This document shows positions 61,905 to 64,000 of a stretch of 64,000 bases of DNA, in pieces; position 1 is the stretch's first letter, and every line of letters starts with the position of its first letter. The notes beneath the pieces were generated by a model. The model was given only the letters and a program-made list of their open reading frames with translations. It had not been told where the DNA came from and did no database searches. The position numbers and the translations under genes are program-made. Source of the stretch: Gammaproteobacteria bacterium (lineage in GTDB: Bacteria; Pseudomonadota; Gammaproteobacteria; Xanthomonadales; SZUA-36). Location: the NCBI GenBank assembly GCA_030431095.1, contig JAUIJU010000015.1, positions 1-64,000 on the forward strand, given 5' to 3'.

Positions 61905-62227
61905 TGTTCTTCTCCCTTGGCGCCTTCCAGCCAGGCCGCGATGTCGGCGATGTCCTCGTCGCTGAGGCTTTCTGCGTGCAGGCTCATGGTCGGATGTTCG
62001 CGGTCACCGGAGCGGTATGCCTTGAGTGCCGATTCGATGTACACGGCCCGCTGACCGGCCAGTTTCGGCACGCTGTACGTCGGGTAGACGTTTTTGTAGC
62101 CCGGAATGCCATGGCAGCCGGTACAGGTGTAGCCCTTGATTTCGCCGGCTTCCGCATCGCCTTCCGCCATGGCCGGGGTGGCCAGCAGCGCGGTCAGTGC
62201 GAGTCCCGTGGTAAGCAGTGTTCGCAT
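61901..62227 (-). CDS. Class I cytochrome c, 108 aa
   Basis: This protein is a second small cytochrome c with a signal peptide (about 1-21, AMA|EGD). CTGCHG binds haem, TMSLHAESL contains a likely Met ligand, and the DEDIADIAAWL helix resembles its downstream neighbour, so the two probably arose by duplication. It is the first gene of a two-cytochrome operon. ATG 62227 was chosen because the signal peptide begins there. A near-consensus promoter lies 38-66 nt upstream. Confidence 0.92.
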   Translation of the reverse strand: MRTLLTTGLALTALLATPAMAEGDAEAGEIKGYTCTGCHGIPGYKNVYPTYSVPKLAGQRAVYIESALKAYRSGDREHPTMSLHAESLSDEDIADIAAWLEGAKGEEQ

Positions 62228-62264
62228 GGGGTCATCGTCTCGGGATGATTCAATCAAGGGCGGG

Positions 62265-62293
62265 ATTATACCGGCCCGGCGTGCCCAAACCAA
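62265..62293 (-). promoter_or_regulatory. Near-consensus promoter of the two-cytochrome operon
   Basis: On the minus strand TTGGTT (62293-62288) and a perfect TATAAT (62270-62265) are separated by 17 nt. The transcript would begin near 62258 and have a leader of about 30 nt. Confidence 0.75.
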
Positions 62294-62485
62294 AGGCTTT
62301 ACGGCTATGTCCGCCAGATTTCACCGCGGGTTGGCGATTTCCGCCACGGCGTGGCGGAGCGCCGTGGGCTGAACTCGTACAAGTGTCTGATTATCCGTGA
62401 AATTCGGGCATGGCGTGGATTTTGCATCAGGGGAGGGGAGCAAGACCGTTCCCGGGGAAGGCCACCATCCGCAACCGGCCGACCA

Positions 62486-62551
62486 CGGGTTTCCCGCCCC
62501 GGAGCGGGGCCGCGTGCCGATTCTGGTTGAAGCCGCGACCCCGCTGCGGGG
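62486..62551. repeat. Cluster of three GC hairpins after dnaE2
   Basis: CGGG-TTT-CCCG (62486-62496), GCCCCG-GAG-CGGGGC (62496-62510) and CCCCG-CTG-CGGGG (62539-62551) are perfect small inverted repeats with three-base loops. They lie 8-73 nt beyond the dnaE2 stop and may stabilise the 3' end of its mRNA. Confidence 0.45.
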
Positions 62552-62558
62552 CACCTCC

Positions 62559-64000
62559 TCAGCAGAAGTCCCGCGAGCGCGCCCGGAAACCCCGCATCAG
62601 GGAATCGTAGTCGTGCAGGCGCCCGGCGATCAGGTGGTGCACGTCACCGTCGCTTTCCAGTATTCCGTCCACGCCGAGCAGGCCGGCGCGCAGCACCAGG
62701 GCGCGCTGGCGCTCCCAGACCCGGGGCCACAGCACCACGTTCACCGTCCCCGTTTCGTCTTCCAGGGTGAGAAACAGGGTGCCGTTGGCGGTCTGCGGTC
62801 GCTGGCGCATGGTCACCAGGCCACCGGTTCGGGTATGGCTGCCGTGGGGCAGGGCGATCACCTCGGCGGCGGTGCGTGCGCGTCGCTGACGCAGCGCGCC
62901 GCGCACGAAGGACACCGGGTGGCGCCCCAGGCTCAGGCCCGTAGCGCGGTAGTCGGCCTCCAGGTCGTCCCGTGGCGCGGGGGGGCGGATGGCCACCTGG
63001 CGGCTGTCCCGATTGTCGCGCCCGTCTACGCCGGCCAGCAGGTCGGCCCGTGTCGCCTGGACGGCGGCCGATTCCCAGCGCGCGCGGTGGCGGTGGCCGG
63101 CGATACCGCGCAAGGCGCCGGCCTCGGCCAGGGCCCGCAGCTCGCGCCGGTTCAGGCCTGCCCGGTCACACAGGTCCTGGGTGTCACGGAAGCGGCGTAG
63201 CGCCCGCGCGGCGACCAGTCGTTGCGCGGCGGCTTCGCCGAAGCCCCTGATCATGCGCAGGCCCAGGCGCAGGCAAGGGAGATGCCGCTGCCCCCGTTTT
63301 TCCTCCAGGGTGCAGTGCCAGTCGCTGTAGCGCAGGTCCACGGGATGCACGGTCACGCCATGTCGTTTTGCGTCCTGCACCAGCTGGGCGGGTTGGTAAA
63401 AGCCCATGGGCTGGGCGTTGAGCAGGGCGGCGGTGAAGGCAGCGGGATGATGCCGCTTGAGCCAGGCCGAGACGTACACCAGCAGGGCGAAGCTGGCGGC
63501 GTGTGACTCGGGAAAACCGTATTCTCCGAAGCCCTTGACCTGGTTGAAAATCTGCTCGGCGAATTCCTCGTTGTAGCCGCGCTCGCGCATGCCGCCCACC
63601 AGTCGCCGGTGCATGTGCTCCAGGCCGCCACGACGCGCCCAGGCTGCCATGGAACGGCGCAGCTGGTCCGCTTCCGAGCCGCTGAAGCCGGCCGCCACCA
63701 TGGCGATCTGCATCACCTGCTCCTGGAAGATGGGCACGCCCAGGGTGCGCTCCAGGACCCGTCGCAGATCTTCCGAGGGGTAGCGGACCTGCTCCTCGCC
63801 ACGGCGCCGTTTCAGGTAGGGGTGCACCATGTTGCCTTGGATGGGTCCGGGCCGGACGATGGCCACCTCGATCACCAGGTCGTAGAAACACGCCGGCTTC
63901 AGGCGCGGCAGCATGGCCATCTGCGCCCGGGACTCCACCTGGAACACGCCCACCGTGTCAGCCTGCTGGATCATGGCGTAGGTCGCCGGGTCTTCCGGCG
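62559..64000 (-). CDS. dnaE2: Error-prone DNA polymerase DnaE2, C-terminal part
   Basis: The frame enters from the right edge and ends at 62559, giving about 480 residues. It shows the polymerase III alpha-type C-terminus: GVFQVESRAQMAML, PGPIQGNMVHPYLKRR, LGVPIFQEQVMQIAM, FGEYGFPESHAASFALL and an HhH region. A final OB-fold (GGLVTMRQRPQTANGTLFLTLED) follows. The shorter C-terminus without a tau-binding tail and the phrase YPSEDLRRVL distinguish DnaE2 from DnaE1. DnaE2 works with ImuA/ImuB in SOS mutagenesis; those genes would lie outside the window. Confidence 0.93.
   Translation of the reverse strand, partial: PEDPATYAMIQQADTVGVFQVESRAQMAMLPRLKPACFYDLVIEVAIVRPGPIQGNMVHPYLKRRRGEEQVRYPSEDLRRVLERTLGVPIFQEQVMQIAMVAAGFSGSEADQLRRSMAAWARRGGLEHMHRRLVGGMRERGYNEEFAEQIFNQVKGFGEYGFPESHAASFALLVYVSAWLKRHHPAAFTAALLNAQPMGFYQPAQLVQDAKRHGVTVHPVDLRYSDWHCTLEEKRGQRHLPCLRLGLRMIRGFGEAAAQRLVAARALRRFRDTQDLCDRAGLNRRELRALAEAGALRGIAGHRHRARWESAAVQATRADLLAGVDGRDNRDSRQVAIRPPAPRDDLEADYRATGLSLGRHPVSFVRGALRQRRARTAAEVIALPHGSHTRTGGLVTMRQRPQTANGTLFLTLEDETGTVNVVLWPRVWERQRALVLRAGLLGVDGILESDGDVHHLIAGRLHDYDSLMRGFRARSRDFC

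Larger units (their letters stand above)
62228..62558. other. 331-nt noncoding region between cytochromes and dnaE2
   Basis: No convincing gene is seen on either strand. It holds the cytochrome promoter (62265-62293), a perfect inverted repeat TCCGCCACG-G-CGTGGCGGA (62340-62358), and three short GC-rich hairpins (62486-62551) just downstream of the dnaE2 stop. No T-tract terminator for dnaE2 is evident. Confidence 0.6.

Noticed and set aside
62397-63200. A 267-codon plus-strand frame across the dnaE2 3' end
   Set aside because: Most of it is antisense to the conserved OB-fold region of DnaE2 and it shows no protein family features.
1-64000. CRISPR array, prophage, insertion sequence, toxin-antitoxin pair or defence island
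   Set aside because: No regular spaced repeats, transposase, integrase, terminal inverted repeats or defence proteins were seen; gene order is mostly conserved housekeeping.

Overview
The window is a GC-rich, gene-dense bacterial chromosome segment. It carries about 60 protein genes, one tRNA and no rRNA, phage, insertion sequence or CRISPR array. Gene content points to a gammaproteobacterium. Supporting evidence is the order truA-trpF-trpB-trpA-accD-folC-dedD-cvpA-purF, which resembles Xanthomonadales, and pheA-hisC-aroA-cmk-rpsA-ihfB-lapA-lapB, which resembles Pseudomonas and Xanthomonas. Other indicators are FimV, TamAB, PldA, YidD, an Oar-type TonB-dependent receptor and a Marinobacter-type fatty acyl-CoA reductase. 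GTG and TTG starts and four-base stop/start overlaps are common. The species cannot be named from sequence alone; an aquatic or marine free-living lineage near Xanthomonadales/Chromatiales is my inference.

Layout. 1-6.7 kb: housekeeping genes (dihydroorotase N-terminus, yidD, a DksA variant, sufE, cysS, pepQ, a DUF1232-like protein, a ZIP-like membrane protein, a GNAT enzyme). 6.6-13.3 kb: envelope genes tamA-tamB and pldA. 13.4-15.7 kb: a DUF3313 lipoprotein-like gene, small membrane proteins including a 44-residue one behind a CRP-type palindrome, and tRNA-Pro(CGG). 15.9-21.6 kb: a BlaI-type repressor, an M56 membrane protease fused to a TonB C-terminal domain, and a large TonB-dependent receptor. 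21.8-27.9 kb: ppnN, an unknown secreted protein with psd, then prmB-aroC-asd. 28-39.4 kb: fimV, truA, trpFBA, accD, folC, dedD, cvpA, purF. 39.5-48 kb: a neutral-lipid locus. 48.1-54.5 kb: pheA-hisC-aroA-cmk-rpsA-ihfB. 54.5-61.5 kb: lapA-lapB, two envelope sugar genes, galU, an esterase and nfuA. 61.5-64 kb: two small cytochromes c and the 3' part of dnaE2.

The most distinctive region is 39.5-48 kb. A wax ester synthase/DGAT-like acyltransferase, a two-domain acyl-CoA reductase, an acyl-CoA-binding protein, a phasin, a PHA-granule-type protein, a patatin lipase, a TPR protein and a TetR regulator lie together. A near-perfect 20-bp palindrome sits between the TPR and phasin genes. Together they can be read as making, coating, mobilising and regulating wax-ester or polyester inclusions. 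No PHA synthase is present in the window. Aromatic amino acid synthesis is spread over three places (aroC; trpFBA; pheA-hisC-aroA), each inside a long housekeeping operon.
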